From NCBI GenBank assembly GCA_020634395.1, contig JACKBU010000041.1, positions 1 to 28,394 on the forward strand: a DNA stretch of 28,394 bases, read 5' to 3'. The notes beneath the pieces were generated by a model. The model did no database searches, was not told where the DNA came from, and saw nothing but the letters and a program-made list of their open reading frames with translations. Shown here one piece after another: positions 1 to 7,768 of this stretch (positions are counted from its first letter, which is position 1; each line of letters starts with the position of its first letter). A program made the translations under genes and the position numbers. Origin of the DNA: Ardenticatenaceae bacterium. Lineage in GTDB: Bacteria; Chloroflexota; Anaerolineae; Promineifilales; Promineifilaceae.

Positions 1-488
1 TCACCGATCGGCAACCTGCATTGCTTGGGGAGCGCCGTTAGCGCTACCCAAGGCGTATTCTGTTGAACGGTCCCGGGTGATCACTTCAATAGCTGGCTCT
101 TTTTTTAACCAACTTGCTAGAGTAGCAGAGGTACGGTCTTCCAAGAGGTCAACCACTCGATGCCTTTCTAAATCGACTAAAATTGTTCCATAAGTGACTC
201 TTTTCCGCATAGCCCAATCATCGACGCCCAGAACACGAACTGGGCTGGTTGTGTATTGACTGACTTCCGACGCAGCAACCGCAACAGTGTGTCAGTGCTG
301 CTCATCATCCTTAGATGTGGGGACAATCTTGCCGCAGCTATCCCTCCTAATGCTTGGCTAAGGTGATAAAGGCTGTTGATTAGTCGTTCTGTGCGGCGCG
401 CATATCGAGCAAGAAATTGAGGTAATTGCTCTGCAAACGTCTGCCGCCGGCAAAGAGGGTTTAGGCAGCGAAAGCGCCGAACGCTCAA
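1..488 (-). pseudogene. ISL3-family transposase remnant (frameshifted, 5'-truncated)
   Basis: The strand read from 488 gives cysteine-containing text (RCLNPLCRRQTFAE), a helical stretch and DTLLRLLRR, as in the N-terminal half of ISL3 transposases. After a frameshift near 250 the text continues in another frame with VRVLGVDDWA, RVTYGTILVDLERHR and GAPQAMQVADR, which is the ISL3 catalytic core with its first Asp in the DDW motif. The next codon is TGA (positions 3-1), where family members usually have Trp or Phe, so there is also a nonsense change. The 5' end is lost: homology stops near 488 against a different gene, so the first CxxC zinc-binding part is missing. The 3' part runs off the window. 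No terminal inverted repeats were identified. The family call is confident; the element is dead. Confidence 0.85.
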
Positions 489-838
489 TCAAAGCTTGAC
501 TGGGGTAGCCCCTTATCAGTCTTGCGAGTGATGGCAGGAATAGAAAGGCTCCAGCCAAAACCAAATGGACCGTTGCCGACACCTGAGTCGTAAGCAAGCG
601 CTAGCTGGGGGCCAAAGCCGGCACGGCCCGGGCTGCTGGCAAGGGGCACCGACAGAGAGCCTGCGCCGGTGACCGGATTGGCGGTAAACTTCTCACCCAT
701 GCCACGGATAGCCCCCCGCCCTTTGGTAAGCTCACGGCAGGTCGTGTATAAGGGGCTTGGCTCAGGTGTAGTGTCAGTAACCTTATCGTCGAACTGAGAT
801 GAAGCACGCGGTTTGGTTAGTGCGTCTGGCAAGAGCAT
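485..838 (-). pseudogene. SpvB / Tc-toxin-like N-terminal fragment
   Basis: This 117-codon reading frame carries the hallmark N-terminus of SpvB-type proteins (Salmonella virulence plasmid 65 kDa B family and Tc insecticidal toxin B/C components): GAIRGMGEKFTANPVTG, GAGSLSVPLASSPGRAGFGP, then YDSGVGNGPFGFGWSLS and ITRKTDKGLP. Complete family members are usually many hundreds of residues long, with RHS/YD repeats downstream. Here the homology ends after GLP and is followed at once by ISL3 transposase sequence, so the gene was cut by insertion or deletion. The ATG at 838 abuts AAGGAG with no spacer; the TTG two codons later sits at a normal 6-nt distance and may be the real start. It lies 42 bp downstream of the FAD oxidase, so it was probably the last gene of that operon. 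Confidence 0.8.
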
Positions 839-880
839 CTCCTTGATTTCATTTCCTTTTCTTCTCCTGATAGCAACTGA

Positions 881-2329
881 TTAGAATATGCCTGGACCAG
901 GTGTCAGCACGTTATCAGGGTCAAAGCGATGCTTGGCAATTACAAGTTTTCCCCAGACTGGTTGGAAATGTCGTTTCCAATCTTGTTTTGACAGCGTGAT
1001 GGCGCTGATCGTGTAATGCTTGCTGCCCAGCTGGCGAGCACGCTCGAAAAGTTCCCGGTTACTGGTCAGCATCCTGTCAACTACGACCGGGTCATCGGGT
1101 GCACTGCGCAAGATGTCGAAGAGGAAAAAGATTTCCTCGTCTGGGACACAGAGGAACGGCTGCTTGAACTTCTGGCTTTTGAGGGGGAAAAACAGAATAG
1201 GGAAGTCCGGCCCCAGATCATCGGGCGTTAAGGTAGCAAAAACATTCAGCGCATATTCGTCGATCTGGGAATCGGGAACAAACATGTCAAACCAGGGATG
1301 GGGCAGCGTGAAGCGGCCATTGGCTTTCAGTGCCTCAATTTCCGCTTCAACCCGGTTGGCGAAATCAAAAAACGGCAGGTCTGTCAACTGCTCTGCCCCA
1401 TGGACAAAACTCAATCCTTCCAACAGCCTGGCATTGGACGGTGCGGTTGGCGGCGAAAAATATCGGGCAGCCTCGATGAAGAACACCCACTGGCCGTCAG
1501 GGCCCGGTAAGACGTAACCCACGACATGGTCAAACCGCCCGTCGGCAATGAGCAGGCGTTCGTCGTGTAGCATGGTTGGTAAATCGGCATAAAACAGTAG
1601 ACAGAGCCGGGTATGCGTCTCGGCCGGGACCAACCTTAGGGTCGCCCGGACAATGAGCGCGCACTGGCCCAATCCTGCCAGGGCCGCCTCGAACAAATCC
1701 GGATTTTGAGAGGGTGAACAGATCTCCAGCTGGCCTGCACCAGTTACAACTTGCAACTCAAGCACATTATCAACCTGGGCCCCGAAACGATAGCCACTGC
1801 CGCCAATGCCGCCCACCGACAGCGTCCCCCCGACGGAAAGTCCGAGATAGCCAGTGAGGACAGGCGGCATGAGATTGTGGGCCAAGGTCGCAAGCAGCAG
1901 CGTTTTCCACGTTACGCCCGCGCCGACTTCAACGCGATCACTGGAGATAAGCGGCGGTGCATTGAGTGTACTCATGTCAACAACAATGCCTGCTGCAACC
2001 TGGGACTGGCCAAAGGTGGTGTGTCCCTGGCCGCGCGCCCCGATCTTAAGCCGGTGTTGCCGGGCAAACTGCACCATGTGGATGATATCGTTAATCGAAC
2101 CCGGCTTGAGTACGGCCGCCGGATGGCGATGAATGATATGGCCCACATCGTCGGCGAATGCGGTTAGCAACGCCGGATCGATGAACAGCTGTCCGTCTAA
2201 GTGTGGTAGTTCTGTACTCTTTTTTGTCGAAAGCACAGGGATCCATGTCTTTGTTTGAGGATCGAATCCAGATACCGTTCCGGCAATCTCACTCTTGAAA
2301 GACGACTTGCTCGTGTCTTGCTTGTTCAT
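881..2329 (-). CDS. FAD-linked oxidase, cytokinin-dehydrogenase-like
   Basis: A 482-aa flavoprotein of the PCMH/VAO type. The FAD-binding N-terminal half includes GARGQGHTTFGQ, where His103 matches the residue that binds FAD covalently in cytokinin dehydrogenases, and a glycine-rich LSVGGTLSVGGIGG at 164-177. The C-terminal half has LPHPWFDMFVPDS at about 342-354, typical of the cytokinin-binding domain of that family, and ends with KHRFDPDNVLTPGPGIF, the usual closing motif. Family members oxidise the side-chain amine of N6-isoprenyl adenines. The substrate here is unproven, because the same fold serves other oxidases. No secretion signal is evident. It is the third gene of a minus-strand set after the SnoaL-like protein and the Gfo/Idh/MocA dehydrogenase. 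ACGGCCGT does not occur in it. Confidence 0.85.
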   Translation of the reverse strand: MNKQDTSKSSFKSEIAGTVSGFDPQTKTWIPVLSTKKSTELPHLDGQLFIDPALLTAFADDVGHIIHRHPAAVLKPGSINDIIHMVQFARQHRLKIGARGQGHTTFGQSQVAAGIVVDMSTLNAPPLISSDRVEVGAGVTWKTLLLATLAHNLMPPVLTGYLGLSVGGTLSVGGIGGSGYRFGAQVDNVLELQVVTGAGQLEICSPSQNPDLFEAALAGLGQCALIVRATLRLVPAETHTRLCLLFYADLPTMLHDERLLIADGRFDHVVGYVLPGPDGQWVFFIEAARYFSPPTAPSNARLLEGLSFVHGAEQLTDLPFFDFANRVEAEIEALKANGRFTLPHPWFDMFVPDSQIDEYALNVFATLTPDDLGPDFPILFFPLKSQKFKQPFLCVPDEEIFFLFDILRSAPDDPVVVDRMLTSNRELFERARQLGSKHYTISAITLSKQDWKRHFQPVWGKLVIAKHRFDPDNVLTPGPGIF

Positions 2330-2344
2330 GAATGATCTCCATTG

Positions 2345-3358
2345 CTAGGTCAGGCGTACGGGTTTCCCGGTCCGGCCAGAGGCGATGACGGCATCTAAAA
2401 TTTGTAACGTTTTACGGCCGTCTTCAACCGTAATCGGCGGCTGACGATTGTGCCGAATCGCTGCGGCAAAGTCATTCAGTTCAGCAACGATTTTTTGGAG
2501 AATCGCGGTTTCTCTATCAAGTGCCATCATCGTTGTTTGCGGCGTGGTGTAGGCATCTTGCACCCTACTGGAAACTATCAGAGCATAATTGGGAAATGTA
2601 GGCAACGTTAAGTAGAGGTGGCCGTCCCGTCCGCAAACATGGGCAAAGTCAAACCAGCCTGCTGAACTGCCGCACATATTGAACTGGGCAATGGCACCCT
2701 GTTCAAAATGCACCTGAAACATAGCTGTTTGATCAACGCCAGATTCAGGATAGTAGCGGACCGTAGCCATTACCTCAACAGGTTTGTCCTCGACAAACCA
2801 CAAAATACGATCAACCATATGGCAGCCGTAAAAGCCAAGAATGCCACCGCCTGAACTGCTTTCTGATACCCAACCAGAGCGCAAACCGGGCCTAGGCATT
2901 CCGGCACTGATTGTCTGAATCTCGCCGATGACGCCCTCGCTGATGAGGCGTTTGGCCTCGGCGACAGGGAGAAAGTAGCGGAAAGAGTAGCCAGCCATAT
3001 AAGTGACACCTGTGCGGGTAACAGCCGTTTGTAGTTCTACTGCCTCTTTTTCATTTAAAGCAATCGGTTTTTCCGCCAGGACATGCTTACCAACATTGAC
3101 GGCTTGTAGGGCATATGGCTGTAACAGATGATGGGGTGTGGCAATAAGAACGACATCAACCGTGTCAATGAGGGCTTCGGCCGACTCAGCAACTTGCACC
3201 CCGTTAGTCAAAGCGGTAATAGCTGAAGTGGCGGCTGGATTTGGATCAGTACAGGCTGTTAATCGAAATGCATCTATTTCAGCGGCAGCGCGGGCCAGCC
3301 ACTGTCCCTGGTAGCCACAACCAATTAAGCCCACGCGCAGTTGTTGCGAATTCCTCAT
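2345..3358 (-). CDS. Gfo/Idh/MocA family NAD(P)-dependent oxidoreductase
   Basis: About 337 aa. The N-terminal Rossmann fold starts at VGLIGCGYQG (residues 9-18). The AEKPIAL motif (Glu-Lys-Pro at about 96-98) is diagnostic of the Gfo/Idh/MocA family, and GGGILGFYGCHMVD (about 170-183) carries the His and Asp usual in the C-terminal substrate domain. Such enzymes oxidise or reduce sugars, inositols and related polyols with NAD(P). The frame can extend to a GTG at 3382 that overlaps the preceding gene. The ATG at 3358 is preferred because AAGGAAG lies about 9 nt before it, overlapping the stop of the upstream SnoaL-like gene, which suggests translational coupling. The FAD oxidase follows about 16 bp downstream. 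The substrate cannot be read from sequence. Confidence 0.9.
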   Translation of the reverse strand: MRNSQQLRVGLIGCGYQGQWLARAAAEIDAFRLTACTDPNPAATSAITALTNGVQVAESAEALIDTVDVVLIATPHHLLQPYALQAVNVGKHVLAEKPIALNEKEAVELQTAVTRTGVTYMAGYSFRYFLPVAEAKRLISEGVIGEIQTISAGMPRPGLRSGWVSESSSGGGILGFYGCHMVDRILWFVEDKPVEVMATVRYYPESGVDQTAMFQVHFEQGAIAQFNMCGSSAGWFDFAHVCGRDGHLYLTLPTFPNYALIVSSRVQDAYTTPQTTMMALDRETAILQKIVAELNDFAAAIRHNRQPPITVEDGRKTLQILDAVIASGRTGKPVRLT

Positions 3359-3371
3359 TTTGGTCGCTTCC

Positions 3372-3734
3372 TTAGGTTGCACTCAACTGTTGCATTAGAC
3401 TAGCCTGGTCGGCCACCATCGTGTGATCTACAATTTTGCCTCCAGCTAACCGATAAACAATGATGAAAGGAACTTCTACTTGTTTTCCAGTCGGCGGCAT
3501 TTCCATGAGGGAGCCTTTATGTGTGCCTGTGAGTAAGGCATCCACGACAACTTTATCTCCTTCGGCCACCATCTCTTTGGCGGTGAGTTGATAGCCGGGA
3601 AAGGCACCTTCGAAGAAGGCGATATGATCTTTCAGGTGTTGATCGGTGATAAGTTGAGCAACAGCCTCTGCCCCACCCTGGTTAAACATATCGAAATAAC
3701 GGCGTATAAACAGCTTGTTTTCTTGTATAGACAT
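3372..3734 (-). CDS. SnoaL-like / NTF2-fold protein (ester cyclase type)
   Basis: A 120-aa protein with the layout of SnoaL-like polyketide cyclase or ester-cyclase family members: an N-terminal helix (IRRYFDMFNQGG), the conserved middle AFPGYQLTAKEMVAEGDKVVV, then GTHKGSLMEMPPTGKQVEVPF and IVYRLAGGKIVDHTMVADQ. The fold is a small cone-shaped barrel that binds hydrophobic or polyketide-like ligands. Many genomic members have no known substrate. GGTGA lies about 7 nt before the ATG. It is the first gene of the operon with the Gfo/Idh/MocA dehydrogenase and the FAD oxidase, and is preceded by a SARP-like promoter. The protein has no signal peptide. Confidence 0.85.
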   Translation of the reverse strand: MSIQENKLFIRRYFDMFNQGGAEAVAQLITDQHLKDHIAFFEGAFPGYQLTAKEMVAEGDKVVVDALLTGTHKGSLMEMPPTGKQVEVPFIIVYRLAGGKIVDHTMVADQASLMQQLSAT

Positions 3735-3802
3735 GGAAACTCACCTTTATCTGCTTCTAAACTAAGAGGAAGTGCTAAGAGCTGGTTAATTTAACTGGAA
3801 CC

Positions 3803-3879
3803 AGTATACAAAGCCGAGCGCTTCAAAAACGCTTCATCAATTCTTTGTAGAGAAGAGAACGCGCTTCAAGAATGCTTCA
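3803..3879 (-). promoter_or_regulatory. SARP-like promoter: four heptamers and a -10 box
   Basis: Reading the minus strand towards the SnoaL-like gene, TGAAGCA (3879-3873) and TGAAGCG (3868-3862) are 11 bp apart start to start. After 25 bp comes a second pair, TGAAGCG (3836-3830) and TGAAGCG (3825-3819), again 11 bp apart. Ten bp later is TATACT (3808-3803), a good -10 box with no convincing -35. Pairs of heptamers with 4-bp spacers placed just upstream of the -10 are the known binding arrangement of SARP (BTAD) activators. A BTAD regulator is encoded immediately upstream. That it binds here is inferred. Confidence 0.65.
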
Positions 3880-3885
3880 AACTAG

Positions 3886-6800
3886 TTATAGGTAACGGAA
3901 GTGTTGGGCGAGGTTAAGAGCTTGGGCAAGGTGTTTGGCCGTCTTGGCGGGCTGATTCTGCTGCCAACTGCGGAGGGCGTTTTCGAGAACGGTTGTTAGC
4001 GCTTGCGGCAACTTTTGTTGATGCGGCTCCAATATCGCTTGCACATGGCTGATGGCTTCCCCAAAGTTACTTTCGGTAAGGGCTAATGCCATCATAGGAA
4101 ACCGCGCTGTCCATTGAGAAACAACGCTAGCATGGCCTGGCGGTAAGGTTTGCCAGAGGGTGAGGGCAGAACGGCCGCTTTCCTGAACCAGTTGCGCGTC
4201 ACCCTCACACCAGGCTACCCAGGCCATATTGGCTTTGGCGGTCGCAACATATTCGGGCATGGTTGCCGCTTCGGCAGCCGCCAGGGAAGGAGCAATGTGG
4301 TCACGCACCTTTTCTACCAGATGCTGTTTGCGATAGGTTATCGTTAAATAGGTGTGGCAGCGAGCGCATAAAGTGAGATCGCCTGTTTGCTCCGCTATTG
4401 TGAGAGCCGTTTGCATCATCTCTTCTGCTTCAGCGAAATTGCCGTACCAAAGAAGGGTAAACCCAAATATGAAATGGACAGAACCTTTGCGGGTTGGATC
4501 GTTTAAGGCCGCGTTAGCGGCAAACCACTCTCGCGTATTGTTCATCATCTCATCAGAGACGGTATAGCGATCCCGAGGTAAAAACATAGTGGGATCAAAG
4601 AAGTAGGCTCGCTGTTTAGGTGTACCATAGCGGGCTAGGATGGGCCGACTTTCTTCCAAAATGGCGGAAATCTCCGGCCACTCGTTGAGCCAATAGAACA
4701 GATATTTGCGCTCTTGCTGCAAATCAATCCATTCACGCCACCAGTAAACATCTGACGTAGTTGGTTCTGGGCCCAATGATGATTTTGCCTGCTCAAACTG
4801 CTGCAAAGCCTGGTCGTAATGATGTTGAGGCAAATAGGTGCTACCGGTTTTGCGCTGGAGACGACAAAGCGAGATAGGATCGGTAACGGCCGTTTGCCCC
4901 ACACCATAAGCAGCACGAGCCTCATCGTACTGAGCCGTAAAATGGAGCAAGTCTCCCAAGTTTTCATGAAGTTTAGCCGTTATTTCTTTTTTCCACTCAG
5001 ATGTATCAATGACGGGTACGGTGTCTAAAAGCTGCAGGGCCCGGCGAATCGTACTGATGGCTTCCGCGTTAGCAAACAAATGCTGAGCCGCCTTAGCAGC
5101 AAGCATGTAATAAAGAATTGCCTCTTGAGGCATCTGAGCCATCTCATAATGGTTGGCGATTTTGCCACTGAAGGCTTCGATATTTGAAGGATGCCGGACT
5201 ACAAGAGCCTGGGCCACGCGCCGATGCAGCCAGCGGCGGCGGGTCTGGCTTAATTCAGCATAGGCTACTTCGCGGATTTTGTCATGGCTAAAATCATATT
5301 CAGTGGCATCATGCTCACGAATGATACGCCGCCGCCACAGCTCGTCGAGGCTGCTCACCACCACATCTTCAGCCAGTTCGCTCGTCTCAGCCAGGAGCTG
5401 GTAGTCAAAAGCTCGGCCAATAACGGCTGCTTCCCTTATCAATTCGCGCGCTTGTGGTGCGAGTTGGGTAAGACGAGCCGTAATGGCAGCCTGAACAGTG
5501 GGCGGCAGCCTATCGGCGGAGGATAGGTCAACGCGCATCATCTCAATAATAAAGAGTGGATTGCCTTCTGTTTCTTTGTATAGCTGATCTGGTTGAGCAT
5601 GGGTATCAGAGGAGATCTGGGCAGCGAGAACGGCCGTTTCTTCTTCAGACAAAGGCCTTAAAGGCAATTCCTTTAACTGGCGACTGTGGCGTAAGGCCAA
5701 CTGCAAGGCGATCAGCGGGTGTCCGACATGAACTTCTTCTGGTCGGTAGGTTCCAATCAGCAACAAGGGCTTTTGGGAGTCGAATCGGAGCAAAAAATGG
5801 AGCCATTGCAGCGTTTCCTGGTCACACCACTGCAAATCATCTATGTGCAAAAGCAAGGGACGGTCAGAAGCCAGTAAGGCTTGCGCCAGTGCTTCAAAGA
5901 GTCGCTGTCTTTGCCAGGCTTGAGTAAGGGGAAGAGGGACCGGCAAATCCAAGCGTTCTACAAGGAGTTCAGGCAGAAGGCGGGCCAATTCTGTTAAAAC
6001 GACATCATCCAATTTATTCCAAAAGGCTCGCAGAAAAGGAGCGCGCAGCCAGGTGAGAAGAGGCCCATATGTGAGTTCTCCTTCAGCCTCATAGGAACGC
6101 GTAGTAGCGGTGATGATGCCTTGTTGATTCGCCCATTGCAGTAGTTCAGCAGCCAGTCGTGATTTACCAATACCTGCTTCGCCACTAATCAAGACCATGC
6201 AGGCCCGACCCCGAACGGCCGTTTGCCAGGCCTGCTTCAGTTGTTTCCACTCGGAGACGCGGCCAACGAAAGGAATATTAGCCGTCTCTGGGATAATAGG
6301 GGCTGCCGGGGCAGCGGCCGTTCCCCATTGTAGAAGGCGTTCATAAAGATCGCGGGTTGTCTTATCTGGCACAACGCCCAACTCCTTTTCGAGCAGGGTG
6401 GCACAGGTATGGTAGGTACGCAGGGCGGCGGCTTTGTTGCCAGCCAAAGACTGAACGCGCATCAAGTGGCGGTAGGCGGCCTCGTGCAGCGGATCGTGGC
6501 GGAGCAACTGTTGGGCAATCTGTATGGCTGTCTCATAATCGCGCTGATCCTCCAACAGTTTGATCAAGGTTTCGTTGGCTTGGAGGAACGCCTGCTGTAG
6601 TCGTTGGCGCTCAGGTGTTAGCCATTCTTCATACCAGCCAGGCAGGAGTGTGCCATGATAAAGATTGACCGCGGTTTGCCATTCATTCGTAGTGTTGGCA
6701 GTGGCAACGGCCGTTTCAAACTCGGCCACATCCAGCGTAAAAGGCGCGTCCAGCCGCCATTGCAGGGTTTTGGTATCGCCTTGCACAAATAAGTCGGCCT

Positions 6801-7032
6801 GAGGCAGGCTTTTGCGTAGGCGTGTGTAAAGCGTTCGTAAGTTCGAGAGAGCCTGCTTTTCACTGCTCTCTGGCCAAAAGAGGAAGGCAATATGTTGGCG
6901 AGGCTGTGGATGCTGGCGATGGAGAAGGAGATAAGCCAAAAGGATTTGCAGGCGGGTATTGAGCGCGGTGAGGGAATGGCCATTGTATGTAAGGTAAAAA
7001 TCCCCTAGGAGTTTGATCTCCAATGGCAACAC
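3886..7032 (-). CDS. BTAD-AAA-TPR transcriptional regulator (SARP-like), first copy
   Basis: A 1048-aa regulator. Residues 1-95 match the winged-helix part of SARP-type regulators (LPLEIKLLGDF, then FLFWPESSEKQALSNLRTLYTRLRKSL). Residues 98-235 form the bacterial transcriptional activation domain (DVAEFETAV, LLPGWYEEWL, HEAAYRHLMRVQSLAGNKAAALRTYHTC, ELGVVPDKTTRDLY). An AAA_16-type ATPase follows, with FVGRVSEWKQL at 255, Walker A GEAGIGKS at 284-291 and Walker B LLLHIDDLQWCD at about 393-404. From about 600 on there are TPR-like helices to the end. No C-terminal HTH is present, so DNA binding is expected from the N-terminus. The start is uncertain: GTG at 7032 or TTG at 7029, both with a weak Shine-Dalgarno. 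It sits directly upstream of the operon starting at 3734, a likely target. Confidence 0.9.
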   Translation of the reverse strand: MLPLEIKLLGDFYLTYNGHSLTALNTRLQILLAYLLLHRQHPQPRQHIAFLFWPESSEKQALSNLRTLYTRLRKSLPQADLFVQGDTKTLQWRLDAPFTLDVAEFETAVATANTTNEWQTAVNLYHGTLLPGWYEEWLTPERQRLQQAFLQANETLIKLLEDQRDYETAIQIAQQLLRHDPLHEAAYRHLMRVQSLAGNKAAALRTYHTCATLLEKELGVVPDKTTRDLYERLLQWGTAAAPAAPIIPETANIPFVGRVSEWKQLKQAWQTAVRGRACMVLISGEAGIGKSRLAAELLQWANQQGIITATTRSYEAEGELTYGPLLTWLRAPFLRAFWNKLDDVVLTELARLLPELLVERLDLPVPLPLTQAWQRQRLFEALAQALLASDRPLLLHIDDLQWCDQETLQWLHFLLRFDSQKPLLLIGTYRPEEVHVGHPLIALQLALRHSRQLKELPLRPLSEEETAVLAAQISSDTHAQPDQLYKETEGNPLFIIEMMRVDLSSADRLPPTVQAAITARLTQLAPQARELIREAAVIGRAFDYQLLAETSELAEDVVVSSLDELWRRRIIREHDATEYDFSHDKIREVAYAELSQTRRRWLHRRVAQALVVRHPSNIEAFSGKIANHYEMAQMPQEAILYYMLAAKAAQHLFANAEAISTIRRALQLLDTVPVIDTSEWKKEITAKLHENLGDLLHFTAQYDEARAAYGVGQTAVTDPISLCRLQRKTGSTYLPQHHYDQALQQFEQAKSSLGPEPTTSDVYWWREWIDLQQERKYLFYWLNEWPEISAILEESRPILARYGTPKQRAYFFDPTMFLPRDRYTVSDEMMNNTREWFAANAALNDPTRKGSVHFIFGFTLLWYGNFAEAEEMMQTALTIAEQTGDLTLCARCHTYLTITYRKQHLVEKVRDHIAPSLAAAEAATMPEYVATAKANMAWVAWCEGDAQLVQESGRSALTLWQTLPPGHASVVSQWTARFPMMALALTESNFGEAISHVQAILEPHQQKLPQALTTVLENALRSWQQNQPAKTAKHLAQALNLAQHFRYL

Positions 7033-7160
7033 AAGGTTTTCCCGATAAAACGGCCGTAGCCCATATTGGCAGCAAAGTTATTGGGGCACGTTTTTTACGA
7101 GTTACAAACCGCAAACAATTTGAACCTATAATCCGAATAGGCAGTATACCATATATTCAC

Positions 7161-7463
7161 CTAAGTAGAGCCTTGGCGGAGTGACTAATTCTGGAGGCAC
7201 ACAAAATCAATCACATGTTCCGGTCGACGATGGTCATAAAGTATTGAGCTGCTTAAAATTCGTTCTCGATTCGATGACCCGTACAAAACAGTCGAAACCC
7301 CCATTGCCAAAACAACATGGGTCAAATCTCAAAAAGTGTGGCGTATATTTTGGCAACGGGCCGACATGACATGGCATCATTACGATCCTTTACCTGAGGT
7401 CAAAACTCTAGAAGAGTTTATTGATGCTGTGGAGGCTGACGAGTACGCTTGTTTTTATGGCTA
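7161..7463 (+). pseudogene. DUF3024-family gene remnant
   Basis: From 7243 the plus strand reads, with no Met, IELLKIRSRFDDPYKTVETP, then KVWRIFWQRADMTWHHYDP, LEEFIDAVEADEY and ACFYG before a TAG at 7461-7463. This strongly resembles the conserved C-terminal part of DUF3024 proteins (K-x-W-x-x-x-W-x-R-A-D, W-H-x-Y-x-P, ending CFxG). A TAA lies just upstream in this frame (7237-7239). The matching upstream text is in another frame (VDDGHKV), and possibly HKINHMFR in the third, so one or two frameshifts have broken the gene. The function of DUF3024 is unknown to me. A 62-aa open frame at 7181-7369 overlaps it and is only one of its broken frames. Confidence 0.6.
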
Positions 7464-7512
7464 GTTTCTGAGTGGCTTCCCGAAGTGAGCTATTTTTACC
7501 CGTGTTACGTGT

Positions 7513-7569
7513 TTACCCCTGTATTACGCCGTCGAGCGAAACAAATTCGGAAACGATAAGCTTTCTCAT
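7513..7569 (-). pseudogene. Dihydrofolate-reductase-like (RibD C-domain) N-terminal stub
   Basis: An 18-codon frame, MRKLIVSEFVSLDGVIQG, then stop. It is preceded by a good ribosome site (GGAGAAAG about 3 nt before the ATG at 7569). The text is the recognisable N-terminus of the dihydrofolate reductase / RibD C-terminal-domain family, whose members usually continue with APGG and run to about 180-200 aa. Everything after residue 18 is gone, so this is the start of a deleted gene that kept its translation signals. The recognition rests on a short but characteristic string. Confidence 0.6.
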
Positions 7570-7768
7570 GGTCTTTCTCCTTTATGTGTCTGGGATTTTG
7601 GTTAACCGATTCGTATGATCAGATTTAGTCATACGCCTATCTGTTTGGGATGGGAGTCCGTTGTGACGGTTTGATAGTATGATTATAGGGATTCCAAACG
7701 GCCGTGTCCTAAACAAAAGCGATCCCTTAACATGGCGTATTCACTAGATTCGGAAGGGCAATGCAAGG
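7570..7768. other. Intergenic stretch with a dyad, no gene seen
   Basis: About 200 bp between the phytoene-desaturase-like gene and the reductase stub. It contains a perfect inverted repeat, CGTATGA at 7612-7618 and TCATACG at 7629-7635 (10-bp loop), a plausible operator for the lost gene. It also holds one ACGGCCGT (7698-7705). No open frame with recognisable homology was found. Confidence 0.5.

Noticed and set aside
1..3. Possible UGA recoding in the ISL3 transposase
   Set aside because: The gene also has a frameshift and a lost 5' end, so simple decay is the better explanation.
7181..7369. 62-aa open frame as a separate gene
   Set aside because: It overlaps the DUF3024-like text in the next frame and shares its first part, so it is one frame of a broken gene.
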